A stretch of DNA of 64,000 bases from Styela clava (lineage: Eukaryota > Chordata > Ascidiacea > Stolidobranchia > Styelidae), in the NCBI RefSeq assembly GCF_964204865.1, contig NC_135255.1, forward strand, positions 10,259,135-10,323,134, written 5' to 3'. The notes below the pieces were generated by a model, which saw only the letters and a program-made list of their open reading frames with translations, was not told where the DNA came from and searched no databases. Positions 49,159-60,434 of the stretch are shown here, in pieces. Numbering within the stretch: the stretch's first letter is position 1; the number at the start of each line of letters is the position of its first letter. Position numbers and translations under genes: made by a program.

Positions 49159-49548
49159 ATGCTGTTTTCGACAATTCGTCGAGATTGCACAGATTTTGCA
49201 AATTTCTACGATACGGACATCAATGGCCGCGAACTTTTCACCGAAATTGGAGATTGCAGAATGCTGCTCAGTAACAGAACTGTAGGTCAACCAGAAACTC
49301 CTTTGGCTCTTGTTGGTTTTATTGTGTCTTCTGGAGACGACGTTTTACCCAATCTGCGAATTTCTCTACAATTTTTGTTAACAATACCAGTTTCAATTGC
49401 AAGCTGTGAACGGTCTTTCAGCAAATTGAAACTTATTTTGTCGTATTCGCGTGCATCAACGGGACAGGATCGTCTCAGTGATCTTGCACTTCTAAGTGTT
49501 GAAAGAGAAACAGATTTTGATGACGTGTTAACCAGTTTACGACAGTGA
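49159..49548 (+). pseudogene. hAT transposase C-terminal (dimerisation) remnant
   Basis: A 129-codon ORF ending in the hAT C-terminal domain: IPVSIASCERSFSKLKLI then RLSDLALLSVER. The motif A-S-x-E-R-x-F-S-x-L-K is diagnostic. The zinc finger and catalytic core are absent, so the ORF cannot be a full transposase. It belongs to the element at 48844-50641. Confidence 0.9.
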
Positions 49549-49741
49549 AATTGAAAAAAATGAATTTATTGTAGACTATGCAAATCATCTTTGACAGTAA
49601 CTGAGTGGGACATATGCTCTATTTTGTATAGCTTTGCTTCTTCTTTAAATAAAATGTTCCATTAAAATTTGAATTTACATATACATATATTTTTGAATAA
49701 ATAATAAAATATATAAATACATATAAATTTGAATTCACATA

Positions 49742-50524
49742 TCGTCACGGTAATAACCGAATTGCGTAAGTCATTTTTGGCGGTTTTGAGTTTTTCATAA
49801 AATAGGTATTTATATAATGCTGCGCACCTGTCTGTTAACTCAGATTTTATTTTAAGAATTCCGAAACCCATAAAAATAGAGATTTTGTATAATATGCAAA
49901 TTTGTTCAATTGCTCCGTCATAATGAATTATCTTTGTTAACGTAGGACTATTGTGACGTCACAAAGGCAAAATAACCTCGGCGAAGGATTTTCGAATTTT
50001 TGCATCTCAGATTCTAGCTTAGCTCCAATAATTTTGATTTTATACTACTGTATAGAAAGGCGTGCACTTGTGATATTCACTGTCTGAGTCCAATTCACCT
50101 TGGTTGACTTTTATATAAGGGTACATTGCTGTTTTATTCTTTATATTTAACTTTAGTCTTATTTCGGTGATGTGCAGAGCGTGTTATATTGATGAAATAA
50201 ATATTTTTAAACATAAAAAATAATGTAATTGAAACAGATTAGCTATTTTGGGGATTTTGGATTGTTTGGTTTTCAGGACTGGTACATATAGTCAAGTTGC
50301 AAAATTGCGTATGTCCCCTAGTCATAGACACACTTTTGCCTAAGTCACAGTGCGCCATTATGACGTCACATGACTGCGTCATACAAATTAACTTAAATCC
50401 GGCTACGATCAAAAAGTTGAACTATGGCAAATTAATGGCATAGCAATATCATTAGGAAGTTTTTTTTACGTTTTTCTCAAAACAGCTAAAAATGACTTAC
50501 GCAATTCGGTTGTTAGCGTGACGA
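49742..50524. mobile_element. Nested MITE with about 50-bp TIRs and TA target
   Basis: The left end (tcgtcacggtaataaccgaa, ttgcgtaagtcatttttggc) and right end (aatgacttacgcaattcggt, tgttagcgtgacga) are inverted complements over about 50 bases with few mismatches. TA flanks both sides (49740-49741 and 50525-50526). No ORF is present. It interrupts the hAT element and so is younger than it. Confidence 0.88.
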
Positions 50525-51055
50525 TATATAATTTGTTTTTACATATAAAATTAAATGCAATAGAAACATGATTAAACGTGGGGGTCGGGGCGCCAATTTT
50601 ATATTTTGCCCCGGGCGCAAAATATGCTGGCTACGCCTCTGTGCTATTGGCATTGTAAATACTTCATTTCAATACAAAAATAATTTCCTTGTTGTAAGCG
50701 AAAAAGTCATGAATGAAAGGGTTAATTGTGGTCCATTTTAGCTTACCAGGCTTATCCATGGAATGGGAAACGTCCCATGGGATGAGACAACACACTTTGT
50801 ATTTCTCATGAGACACTCATTTTTATATAAGATTATTGGAAGAATAGACACATGTTTCTACCGCTAAAAGATGATGCGAAAATTGTTCTGGCCGTACCAG
50901 TGTCATCTGCGGCAGTAGAGCGTTTATTTATGGGCCGACCAGTTTGTTTTTGCGCAATCTACGACAACGGATTTACCTTCTCTTCATATGTTCATATTCA
51001 TGTTCATATTCATATGTATTGGGGGGAATGGGATTAAATTAAAAAATGATAAACA

Positions 51056-51177
51056 AAAACATGGAAACAAAAAAATATCTATTTATATATTTATAATAAA
51101 ATGATTTGATACCAAAATATTAATACGAAAATTCCGTTTGGCATTGGAATTTATTTGGCACAAAAAAAAAAAAAAAA
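51056..51177 (+). repeat. A-tailed repeat, copy 1 of 2
   Basis: Shares aaaatgatttgataccaaaa, cattggaatttatttggcac and a long A run with 51842-51955. The matching 3' ends with poly-A suggest retroposed 3' ends of one parent. Confidence 0.6.
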
Positions 51178-51841
51178 GGATTTACCTTCTCTTGTTATCA
51201 CTCTGATTACATCAGATTTGCGTGTAAAATGAAAATATAGGAAATGGTTCGGAATCAGAACTCATCCGAATTAACAGAATTAGTAACAGTCGATGAACAG
51301 GAAATTAATGATTTGCAGTAGAACGAGAGTGTCATTCTGAATTGTCGTAGTTCAGTAGTTATCAGACACGGAGTGGACCTATGGATCGTTTTGTTATTAT
51401 GTTGTTGTTCTTATTGTTGCTCTTCTTCTTGGCATTAGAATTTTTCTTCCTATCGTTATGAAAAAATCACCTTTCTCTTTACTTACTGGACCAAATGCAT
51501 TTCATCCAAAATTTCGCTGTATTATTTTTTACCTTACTGCCTTATGCTGTTATGGGAACACGGTTTTAAAAACTGAATTAATTAGTACCGGTACCGGTAG
51601 TCTATATGGAGAAGGGGTGGGCAACATTTTTTAGTATAAAAGCCGCATGCAGCGAGTCAGAAATATGTGAGAGCCGCATAATTTTTGAAATTATTGATAT
51701 TAGTGATCATTAAATCATTTTGCATTGTAACTGTTACATTGATACTAATTTGGATTTGGGCTATTGACTGCGACAACATCAGCAATATTTTTTTTCACAA
51801 AATACAGCCCCAGAGTATCGGTGTTTAGCATTTTAAATTTA

Positions 51842-51955
51842 AAATAAAAAACATGGAAACAAAGGACTGTGTTTTTAAAATAAAATGATTCGATTCCAAA
51901 ATATCAATATGAAAATTCCCTTTGCCATTGGAATTTATTTGGCACAAAAAAAAAA
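51842..51955 (+). repeat. A-tailed repeat, copy 2 of 2
   Basis: Shares aaaatgattcgattccaaaa, cattggaatttatttggcac and the A run with copy 1 at 51056-51177; several substitutions separate them. Confidence 0.6.
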
Positions 51956-52147
51956 GATACTACAGTACTAACCTAGGCCCTACTATTTCCGTGTAAACTC
52001 AGAAGAACACAAATTTTGGGATTGACATCACTGTATTAGGTCACACTGTCATAGGTTCGTCGCTTATAGCATTCAAACAATCTTTGGCAAAGCATCATTC
52101 TTTGCTATCTTAGATGTACTAGGCCCTACTTTATTATTGAAATACAC

Positions 52148-52462
52148 CGGTGTGGCTCGCCGTGCCAAGCGTTAGGAATACGCTCTATGATCCACCGCAT
52201 CTGATTACTCTGCGTGGGTTTGCAGGTTCGAATCCCATGCGAGTGAATCGCTGAACTCCTCGCTGTCGTAGGGTAGATCACGTAACCGCTGGTCTGTTAC
52301 GGCTTCCCCCACCATCAAGTCCATGCTACCGGAAAAAAATAACTAATCCCATACCCAACCGACATGAAATTGTAAACGGACGAGAGGCAGTGGTTCGCCA
52401 TATGGTTAAGTCATCTTATCAACTTTCCTCTCCCCCAGGAGAAATATGTAAATCCTATCCTA
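52148..52462 (+). repeat. SINE family 1 copy upstream of MFSD1
   Basis: Keeps the head (caagcgttaggaatacgctc), B box (ggttcgaatcccatgcga), body (ggtctgttacggcttccccc) and the tatcctatat tail, with a short internal deletion after the B box. Confidence 0.85.
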
Positions 52463-52623
52463 TATCTGGATATGCATACAAATGCTGAAAGATTTCCAAA
52501 GCGATAGTCATAAGCTATAACAGTATAAAGCTCTACATCAATATATTAAGGTATTTTTACTTTTTAGATTAAATAATACAAAACTTTCTGAAATTTAAGA
52601 CCTAACCTACCGGTATTATCATT

Positions 52624-54144
52624 ATGGAAACTGATCCACTTGTTCGAAGACGTTCATCTGCTGCACCAGTTAAAGTAAAACCATGTGAAGTTGGAAATCC
52701 TCGTAGTTTGAGCCATCGTCTTATCATTATTGCTTTGATGTGTTTTCTAAGTTTTGGAAGTTATTTCTGCTACGACAATCCTGCTGCATTACATGATGAA
52801 ATTGTGAATGATTTGGATGTAAGTGAAAGCACTTTTATGTCGCTTTATGCTTGGTATTCATGGCCAAATGTTGTCCTCTGTTTTTTTGGAGGATTTCTCC
52901 TAGATAGGGTTTTTGGTGTTCGCCTTGGCAGCCTCATTTTTAGCATGCTGGTTGTTATTGGGCAATTAATTTTTGCTACTGGAGCACTGGTACACAAAAT
53001 ATGGTTGATGGACCTAGGACGTTTCATATTTGGTATTGGTGGAGAATCATTAGCTGTCGCCCAAAATACATATGCTGTTCTCTGGTTTAAAGGAAAGGAA
53101 TTAAACTTAGTGTTTGGTTTACAACTCAGCATGGCTCGGATTGGAAGCACCGTGAATATGAACCTTATGGTACCAATTTATGATATGGTTAATGAAAAAA
53201 TGAAGGACCACAATAAAACCTTGGGTGTTTCTCTATTTATTGCTGCTCTGACTTGTTTGTTCTCGTTGACATGTGCAATTAGTTTGGCGTATTTAGACAA
53301 ACGTGCTGAAAAAATATTGAATCGTAAAAAGAATGAAGCTGAAGAAGCTGTTAAACTAACGGATGTTAAAGACTTTTCAATTCAGTTATGGCTTGTATTT
53401 GCCATCTGTGTGGCTTATTATGTAGCAGTATTTCCTTTTATAGGTTTAGGAAAAACGTTTTTTCAAGAAAAGTTTGGATTTTCTTCATCGAGCGCAAGCG
53501 CAGTGAATAGTATTGTATATATCATGTCCGCACCTTGTTCACCGGTCCTAGGCTTTATTATTGATCGGGTTGGTCGTAATTTGTTCTGGATTTTATTTGC
53601 TGTTGTTTTAACTCTTGCAAGTCATGGTTTATTAGCATTTACCTTTATCAATCCATGGTTTGCCATGACGTTGATGGGATTTGCATATTCTGTGTTAGCA
53701 TGTGCACTGTGGCCACTTGTAGCATTTTTAGTACCTGAGCATCAACTTGCCACAGCCTATGGCTTTATGCAATCAATACAAAACTTGGGTTTGGCTGTCA
53801 TATCGCTTGCCGCTGGTAGTATTCTCGACAGTAAAGGATATTTCATGTTAGAGATATTTTTTTGTATGTGTATCAGTGTTGCTTTAATATCTGCTTTGCT
53901 TTTGTACATCATTGATTTTGGTCGTGAAAGTGGCCTGAATGCTTCTGCCAAAGAACAAAATGCAAAACGTGCTCTCGAAGAAGCAGCAGAAGAAATTGCA
54001 AATGCTTCTGTTGATATGCAACCAAGAATTAAACCAATGACTGCATTTGGTTTGAGAAATCGTTATTATTCAAGAATCGGTGCAATTATTCCTGAACACT
54101 TAGTTGCTCACACTAACGTGTCACATCACGGACATGATGAATAG
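52624..54144 (+). CDS. MFSD1: Major facilitator superfamily domain-containing protein 1 (intronless)
   Basis: A single ORF of 506 aa (human MFSD1 is about 465). MFSD1 is a lysosomal MFS transporter that works with the accessory protein GLMP and exports dipeptides. The match is clear at SFGSYFCYDNPAALHDEI, WPNVVLCFFGGFLLDRVFG (MFS signature after TM2), GRFIFGIGGESLAVAQNTYA and ALWPLVAFLVPEHQLATAYG. About twelve hydrophobic segments are visible, with a charged loop near residues 222-250 between halves. The cytosolic C-terminal tail is longer than usual. No intron interrupts the gene. The start is the first ATG after an in-frame stop. Cyclin C follows 417 bases downstream on the same strand. Confidence 0.95.
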   Translation: METDPLVRRRSSAAPVKVKPCEVGNPRSLSHRLIIIALMCFLSFGSYFCYDNPAALHDEIVNDLDVSESTFMSLYAWYSWPNVVLCFFGGFLLDRVFGVRLGSLIFSMLVVIGQLIFATGALVHKIWLMDLGRFIFGIGGESLAVAQNTYAVLWFKGKELNLVFGLQLSMARIGSTVNMNLMVPIYDMVNEKMKDHNKTLGVSLFIAALTCLFSLTCAISLAYLDKRAEKILNRKKNEAEEAVKLTDVKDFSIQLWLVFAICVAYYVAVFPFIGLGKTFFQEKFGFSSSSASAVNSIVYIMSAPCSPVLGFIIDRVGRNLFWILFAVVLTLASHGLLAFTFINPWFAMTLMGFAYSVLACALWPLVAFLVPEHQLATAYGFMQSIQNLGLAVISLAAGSILDSKGYFMLEIFFCMCISVALISALLLYIIDFGRESGLNASAKEQNAKRALEEAAEEIANASVDMQPRIKPMTAFGLRNRYYSRIGAIIPEHLVAHTNVSHHGHDE

Positions 54145-54561
54145 AATTTTTTATTATATTTTGATTTTCTTCCATTTTTGATGAATTTTAATGCAATTAT
54201 GTGTATCGTAATATTCCAATGTGATTACTGCATCATATCATGACACCTGTTATATTTTGCAGAACATTTTTTAATATAACAGTGCCCATATGTCTCATTG
54301 CTACAGATCTCCATCTCTGAAATAACAACCTCGAATTCCAAAATTTTTGTTTATGATTATTCATCTGTAATGCTTACATAGTTATACAAAATATCTCCTA
54401 AACTTTGTACTATTAGTTATACCGTACTTTTTCATGCATCAATTTACAAACCAATCTTGCCATTTGTTATGTAGCATTTTTCTGTGCTTCTATCATTGTG
54501 TCTTGTAAAAATTTATCATTTTTTTTATAGATTACCATCTAGCTCCTATTTTAAATCTGAT
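54145..54561. promoter_or_regulatory. MFSD1-cyclin C intergenic region with candidate splice acceptor
   Basis: Just 417 bases separate two intronless genes on one strand. A good acceptor (atttttttatag at 54519-54530) lies 31 bases before the cyclin C ATG. It could receive a cis-spliced 5' UTR exon, or a spliced leader if the two genes form a tunicate-type operon. Confidence 0.45.
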
Positions 54562-55413
54562 ATGGCTGGAAACTTCTGGCAGAGTTCTCATTGCAATCAA
54601 TGGATACTTACGCCGCAAGATCTCACTCGAGAACGAGCAGCTGATTTCAAAGTTTTAACGGAAGTTGAATATAACAAAGTGATGATTTTTTATGCCAATG
54701 TAATCCAAGCAATTGGCGAACAATTAAAGCTACGCCAGCAAGTTATTGCTACGGCAACTGTTTATTTCAAAAGGTTTTATTGCAGACATCCATTACGAAG
54801 CTGTGACCCACTTCTTTTAGCTCCAACTTGCATTTTTCTTGCTGCGAAGGTGGAAGAGAGTGGCGTGGTATCAAATTCACGGCTTATTGCTGCAGTCGGA
54901 AGTGTCATCAAAAATAAATTTGGCCATGCGTTTCAAATGGATTATAACTACAGAATAACCAGTGTTTGGGAATGTGAATTTTTTCTCCTGGAATTAATGG
55001 ATTGTTGTTTAATTGTGTATCACCCATATCGTCCATTATTACAATATGTTTCAGACATTGGACACGCTGATTTATTGTTACCAGTTGCTTGGCGTATTGT
55101 AAACGACACATATCGTACGGATGTCATATTGTTATATCCACCTTTTCAAATTGCTCTCGCATGCCTGCATATTGCATGTGTTATACAGAGTCAGTTAGAG
55201 GTTGCAAGACAATGGTTTGCAGATTTAAATGTTGATATGGAAAAAATTATTGAAATTACAAAAATTATATTACAACTTTATGATTTGTGGAAAAACTATA
55301 ACGAAAAAGAAGAAATTTCTTCCATTTTAGAAAAAGTTCCTAAAGCTTGTGTCACACCAAGTGATTATAACAGAGATGATCGCATGGCTATAAAGGGTAA
55401 AGGAAAAGGGTAA
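54562..55413 (+). CDS. CCNC: Cyclin C (intronless)
   Basis: Partner of CDK8/19 in the Mediator kinase module; also promotes mitochondrial fission in stress in some species. 283 aa, the same length as human. The start MAGNFWQSSH is the family's conserved N-terminus, so this ATG is preferred over an upstream in-frame ATG at 54484, which would add 26 residues and span the likely acceptor. The first cyclin box holds LRQQVIATATVYFKRFY, APTCIFLAAKVEE and VVSNSRLIAA. The second holds ECEFFLLELMDCCLIVYHPY, LPVAWRIVNDTYRTD and FQIALACLHIACV. The C-terminal tail is short and basic (KGKGKG), replacing the serine-rich vertebrate tail. No introns. Confidence 0.96.
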   Translation: MAGNFWQSSHCNQWILTPQDLTRERAADFKVLTEVEYNKVMIFYANVIQAIGEQLKLRQQVIATATVYFKRFYCRHPLRSCDPLLLAPTCIFLAAKVEESGVVSNSRLIAAVGSVIKNKFGHAFQMDYNYRITSVWECEFFLLELMDCCLIVYHPYRPLLQYVSDIGHADLLLPVAWRIVNDTYRTDVILLYPPFQIALACLHIACVIQSQLEVARQWFADLNVDMEKIIEITKIILQLYDLWKNYNEKEEISSILEKVPKACVTPSDYNRDDRMAIKGKGKG

Positions 55414-55464
55414 CCTTTGATTAAACTAAATTAAAGCTCGGTATCCGTTTTTCCATCAATAAGA

Positions 55465-55640
55465 GAGGTTCAAATTTTATATACGTTGCAAAGTATGGGT
55501 ATATCTCAACTTCAAACAAGGCCATGTATCTGAAACAAATAGATGGACACAAGGGAGGGTCAAAGTTTATCTACGTTGCAAAGTATAGGCATGGCTCAAC
55601 TTCAAATCAAAGACATGTATCTGAAACAAATAACTGGCCA
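55465..55640 (+). repeat. Tandem duplication, about 90-bp period
   Basis: Two successive units share acgttgcaaagtatgggtat / acgttgcaaagtataggcat, ctcaacttcaaa and catgtatctgaaacaaata. The second unit runs directly into a SINE family 1 tail. Confidence 0.75.
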
Positions 55641-55742
55641 ACTAATATCATACCCGAGTAACCCGACATAGACTGTTAACCGAACGAGAGCCCTCTTATC
55701 TAATTTCCTCTCTCCCGGAATAAATATAAAATCCTATCCCTA
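55625..55742 (+). repeat. SINE family 1, 3' tail fragment
   Basis: Contains gaaacaaataactggccaac, tgttaaccgaacgagag, ttcctctctcccggaataaa and a terminal atcctatccc. Only the 3' third of the element is present. Confidence 0.7.
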
Positions 55743-58023
55743 AATAATTGATTGATAAGTGAATTAGTAAATTGATGTATTTAAATTTAGCCAAGTGCAT
55801 GAAAAGGAAGATTTCAAGTAGTCATTGATGTATTCAATGATGATGACTCTCAGTTTCATGGTAGTCTTTTTTCAAACCACATGCTATGTGATTGTGTCAT
55901 TTTGGCTGTTGCTATTGCAATTCCCTATTTTAAGTCCTTACTTTTGGGATACAGATCCAAATGCTTAATTAATTAAATTAATCGGGTTCCTCATTTTGTG
56001 CAAATAGCATGCGTTAAACCAGTCAAAATGATTGTTTTGCTATGTGAACAAAAACAAACTATTTGCAGGTTGTGAATTTATAATTGCATATTATCTGTAC
56101 AGTTTGTGCTACTCTGTTTATGCTTTCTACTTAGTGTTGACTAAACAATACATTTTTATGATTACTAGATCACAATAACTTGCCAAATATGTAAGGTGCA
56201 CACTTTATTTTGATAATGCTAAATTACTTATATCCTGAAATTTTTGAAATAGTGAACTATTCGGTATTGGCCATCCCTGATTTGAAGCACTCTTGCTGAT
56301 TTTTATTTCCTTATCGTATTGTCTATCACCCTATGAAATTTGAGGGCTACAGGAAAATTACACCTAGTATTCCAAAATAGTAATATGATGGGTATCACTT
56401 ACATTATAATATTAATTTAAAATTGTGACATCATATCTGAATTTTAAATTTGAATAAATCTAGATGCAATTTACAATTTCAAGCAGTACTTGATATTTCT
56501 AGTAGTACCAGTATTTTTCAATGTACATACTATCATGAAATGCTTTTGTATTGTTTAGATCAAGTAGATAGAATCAGGTCAAATAGTCTTAGTTATTTAT
56601 TCATGTTGAATGTAGGCCAATAGCTAGATATCTACCTTGCTGTTTTTATAAAGTAAGTTTTGTAGTTTAATCTATTGATAATGCTAATCAATCAAGTATT
56701 GACACAATTACCAACCAGGGCATTGACTATAAGTAAAAACTATAGTAAATGTCCAGGCATGATTAGGTTCTAGATGGAAAAACAAGTGATAATACCATAA
56801 ATGTAATAAAATGTGTTCATTATGTATGGTATTATTTAACTTACGGTATGTGAATAATAATATTACAATAGGATGTTGTAATCAGAGATGGCTATTTTTC
56901 AATATCGAACTTGATATTTTATCCAAAATTTTTAACAAATCTGTCTTCTCATCTGAATATATTATTTACTCGAATATGGTCCAGAAAATTCATGGCATTC
57001 CCTTTTTGTTAATATAACAAATGATACTTTTTCCAACACTTTTGTGAAACTAAAGTGAATTATTCCATTCATTGGGTACATCTCGTGACAATTCTTTTGA
57101 TTATACAGTATAATATGTTTATATATTTTCTTTTTCAGATCTGTATCAGCATTTCTTTATCAACATCTTGAAAGGAGCACACTGATAAAAAGTCACCTAG
57201 AAATCATGTTATGATTTTTAAACAAAAAAGATGTGTGAATGAGGTTTAAAAAATTTCATATCAGGGGTGTTTATGGCATGCATAGATCACCTAGTTAAGT
57301 ATACTTGATGCAATGGACATTTTATCAAATATTATCTGTAACTACTTAATCATGTGATGTGTTACATATGATTTTTTTATTTTGTTAAACAGAGAAAATA
57401 TGATATAGTGCAACCAATGATAAAATTATACCAAATGCAACCCACAAGGGAAAATTGTGAGGCTCCTGCAGAAATGCAAATTTTGAATGATGTGTGACCC
57501 ACGAAACGAGTTTTAATTTAGTTTAATCTGCTACATGCAAGTAAATTCAATCCCTTTGCATTGCAAAGCCTATACTCTAATTATTATCTATGCCTATGAC
57601 ATTACAATGCCCTAACAGCTAGCTTGTTGTGAAGCGAACAACGTATATTATAAGATCAATAACCAAAATTTTTATATATGTGCAACTACCACCCAGTGTT
57701 AAAGAAAGGTGCGGCCAGCAGTATGAATATATATTAAATTGCCCAATGTTCACATTCAAAAAAGAAAGACGCACTAATCTCTATTTTTTAGGCATGTTGT
57801 ACTCACTGATCTACTAATACTATCATCATTAAGCAGAACTTAATAATTTCCATCTAGTTGTCCAAAACCAACCCAAGAATCAGCCATATTGACTACAACT
57901 ATTTATGAATATATTTGTATAGTTAATTTTGTTCCGACCCCTGTCTATAGCACCCTGTTAATCTTGTATATAGTCCATTTCTAGGTCCTACAACATTATA
58001 AATTTTTAACTTAAATAGAAGAG

Positions 58024-60434
58024 ATGATTCTCAGACAGTTACTTCATCCAATTCAGCAAAGATCTACTACATCTTCGATTATGTTGAAGAATAGTATACA
58101 TATGAACTGCTTTAAGTGTCATCAAACTTCCAGCATCAGATCAAACATTTATTTAAGTAATTTCAATAAAGGGAGAAATTGTTTATTACAAAAATGTCTC
58201 ACCTTATATCTTTCGAATTTGAGAAACATGAGTATGTCTTCAACTTGTTATTCGATTGAAAAGCGACTAGGAACTGAATATGAAGAAGGAGTATTATTGT
58301 ATGTAGGTGGAAATGTTGGGAATACAATAAAACGTTAGTAAAGATCTCTTTTCAAACTATTTAGAAAATTGTATTTTAAAATATAGCTTCAAGTTAGGCA
58401 TTTATTCATACGTCTTCTGCTAGCCTAGTCAACTTATTGTCTCAATCAAAATTGAGATGAATATTATTTTGCTAATAAATGATTGTGTTATTTTTCAGGT
58501 GCCCAAATGTTCTTGTACTCTCTTGGTGCATTGACCCTGGTTGCATCACCCATGATCTTCTTTTCTACAGAAGTCGAAATTATGGTATGTTGATATAAGG
58601 TAAATCTTTGAATAGAGATATTTTCTATTGGGCAAGTCTGAAAATATTAGCATTTTACCAGGGTCACACGAGACTTACCTGCCTATCCTTATATATTTAA
58701 CAAAGTTCACGGACAATTGTGGTTGCATGTCTAATTTTACTAAAACAGTGGTTTCCAACCTTTTTTGGCTCGCGACCCTCTTTGGTGGTTTACAAATACC
58801 TCGCGACCCCCTGCCTCACTTTCTATACTATCAATAAAATAAGCAGGAAAGTGGAGGCGAGGTTCTTACGACTTCATGACAGCTGCTGCCACGAACGTAT
58901 CGATGGCACCTTCTGCCGTAGTTATGGCGCTTTTACCGGTATATTCACAAGGTCGTGTAGCAGATTTTAGTGCAGCATGCGGAATTATATCTACTGAAAC
59001 CTGACACCAAATCCATCAAAACTGTATCCATAAGAAAAATGTTCCAACCTAACCCATATTCATTGCCATCAGGGACAGCCCTGTCATTACAGCCGACATG
59101 CCGTGGTTACGGCAGCAAAGTTTCAGCCGCCTTTAGTTTTCAATTTGCTGCCGTGTTAACGACATCTCGCCATTGATTTGTGGCAGCTAAAAAGTCGCGA
59201 CCCCAAGGTTGGGAATCACTGCACTAAAATAATACAGTCATTGGAATTATCTCTCACATTTTGCAATGTGAATTTACTTTTCTTTAGGGATAGTTCTTTG
59301 TAGCAGAGATAATGCTTGCAACTTTTGTCTTTTACTTCAATTTTATATCAACACATTTATATTATAGAAATATGTTATCGTGACATGGGCTTTTCTATTT
59401 GGCGTTGCAAATCCTTCCATGTTCTACAAATTCATGCAGAGATATGTTCTTGAATTATATCATGACAAAAAAGAAGACAAATATACAGCTTATATACCAT
59501 CACCGTTTATTGCAGGTCGCTCAAAGTAAGTTGAAATTTTTAAGTTCTGTGTGTTACTAACATTTACTTTACAGTACATTGTCAATGTCAGCATTTCCTT
59601 ATTACAGGGTTGTGTTCTCTCCAGAAGAATGTAAGATGCCTCCAAAGATCACCGCATTTACATCATTCTTGGTGAAAGGAAGACCTATTTTTGTCAATTC
59701 CGATTCAATGAGTTACAGTGCTTACATGAGGATGTTAAGGTGGCTAGCATACCTTTTGAGTATGAATCACTGAACATAAATGATATTTACCTATGTTAAC
59801 TAAATGGACTATCAGTAACAACTGAGCCTATTTTACAAGCTTTAGAATGACCAAAATAATAGCAGTGGTGGACTATCGCCTGTTGTCTTACACAAAGATA
59901 GTGAAGTCAACAACAATTAAATTTATTCTTCAAAATATATACCTATATCTTAGATAATTTTAAATCGTTTGTCCCATAATTTTATTACCGGCTACCCTAC
60001 TGTGTCACTATAGTATAGAGCAGCCAATGCCGAAACACTGGTCACAATATGACCAGTCATGTTTTTGGGTAACCCGCCAAGTCGCTCCTAATCAACCCAT
60101 TTATCATTATATTCCTGGGCAGTTGGTCTCTGTTATGGCAAATGGATAAACTAGCAATTTTTTCATTGTGGCGGTGTTCGTAGTTAGTGTAGTTTCTGAG
60201 AACTTTTGACAGAACAGTTCTGGGAACCTCTGGTGTTTATGTTTTATACTGATGGTTAATCAAAGATACAATTGAACTATTCTTTGAATACCTTTGATTT
60301 GACACAGATATGCATCTGAGTTTGACTATGAGAATCCTGAAAGACAACAACAATATAAAGATGCGGTTCAACAATCAATAGAACGAATTACCAAACCCAA
60401 CCATGAGGAAACCGATAAAGATAAAAAACCGTGA
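58024..60434 (+). CDS. TMEM70: Transmembrane protein 70, mitochondrial, five exons
   Basis: Inner-membrane assembly factor for ATP synthase (c-ring) and complex I. Exons 58024-58333, 58499-58584, 59368-59525, 59608-59739 and 60308-60434 join in phase to give 270 aa (human is 260). The N-terminus is basic and serine-rich as for a mitochondrial presequence. YEEGVLLYVGGNVGNTIKR precedes a membrane hairpin: AQMFLYSLGALTLVASPMIFF and VIVTWAFLFGVANPSMFYKF. Then come the matrix tail RYVLELYHDKKEDKYTAY and KITAFTSFLVKGRPIFVN, which match the conserved TMEM70 C-terminal region, and a charged end. An hAT element sits in intron 2. The exact start is less certain, because two ATGs follow in frame. Confidence 0.88.
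58746..59221. mobile_element. hAT-type element in TMEM70 intron 2
   Basis: Ends cagtggtttccaacc and ggttgggaatcactg are inverted. The flanks tactaaaa and cactaaaa form an 8-bp target duplication with one mismatch. gctcgcgacc near the left end pairs with aagtcgcgacccc near the right end. 476 bp, no transposase. Confidence 0.88.

Larger units (their letters stand above)
48844..50641 (+). mobile_element. hAT element, 1798 bp, perfect 8-bp TSD
   Basis: Ends cagaggcgtagc and gctacgcctctg are inverted. They are flanked on both sides by tgctattg (48836-48843 and 50642-50649), an exact 8-bp target duplication typical of hAT. Inside is a transposase remnant (49159-49548) and a nested MITE (49742-50524). 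C/G runs and gggcgcca / gcgccc lie just inside each end. It inserted at the 3' end of the SINE at 48491-48835. Confidence 0.92.
50642..52623. other. Intergenic DNA upstream of MFSD1
   Basis: Holds an hAT dimerisation scrap near 50850-50930 (VLAVPVSSAAVERLF), a pair of A-tailed repeats (51056-51177 and 51842-51955), an hAT-like end at 51610-51680 (gggtgggcaac, gccgcatg) and a SINE (52148-52462). A pyrimidine-rich acceptor-like site ends near 52567, before MFSD1. Confidence 0.55.
55414..58023. other. Cyclin C-TMEM70 intergenic region
   Basis: About 2.6 kb. It starts with a 90-bp direct duplication (55465-55640) and a SINE tail fragment (55640-55740). From 55.75 to 58.0 kb I see AT-rich DNA with no supported gene. 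Confidence 0.5.

Noticed and set aside
51600-51680. A possible gene near gccgcatgcagcg
   Set aside because: The ggggtgggcaac and repeated gccgcat text is an hAT end, not coding sequence.
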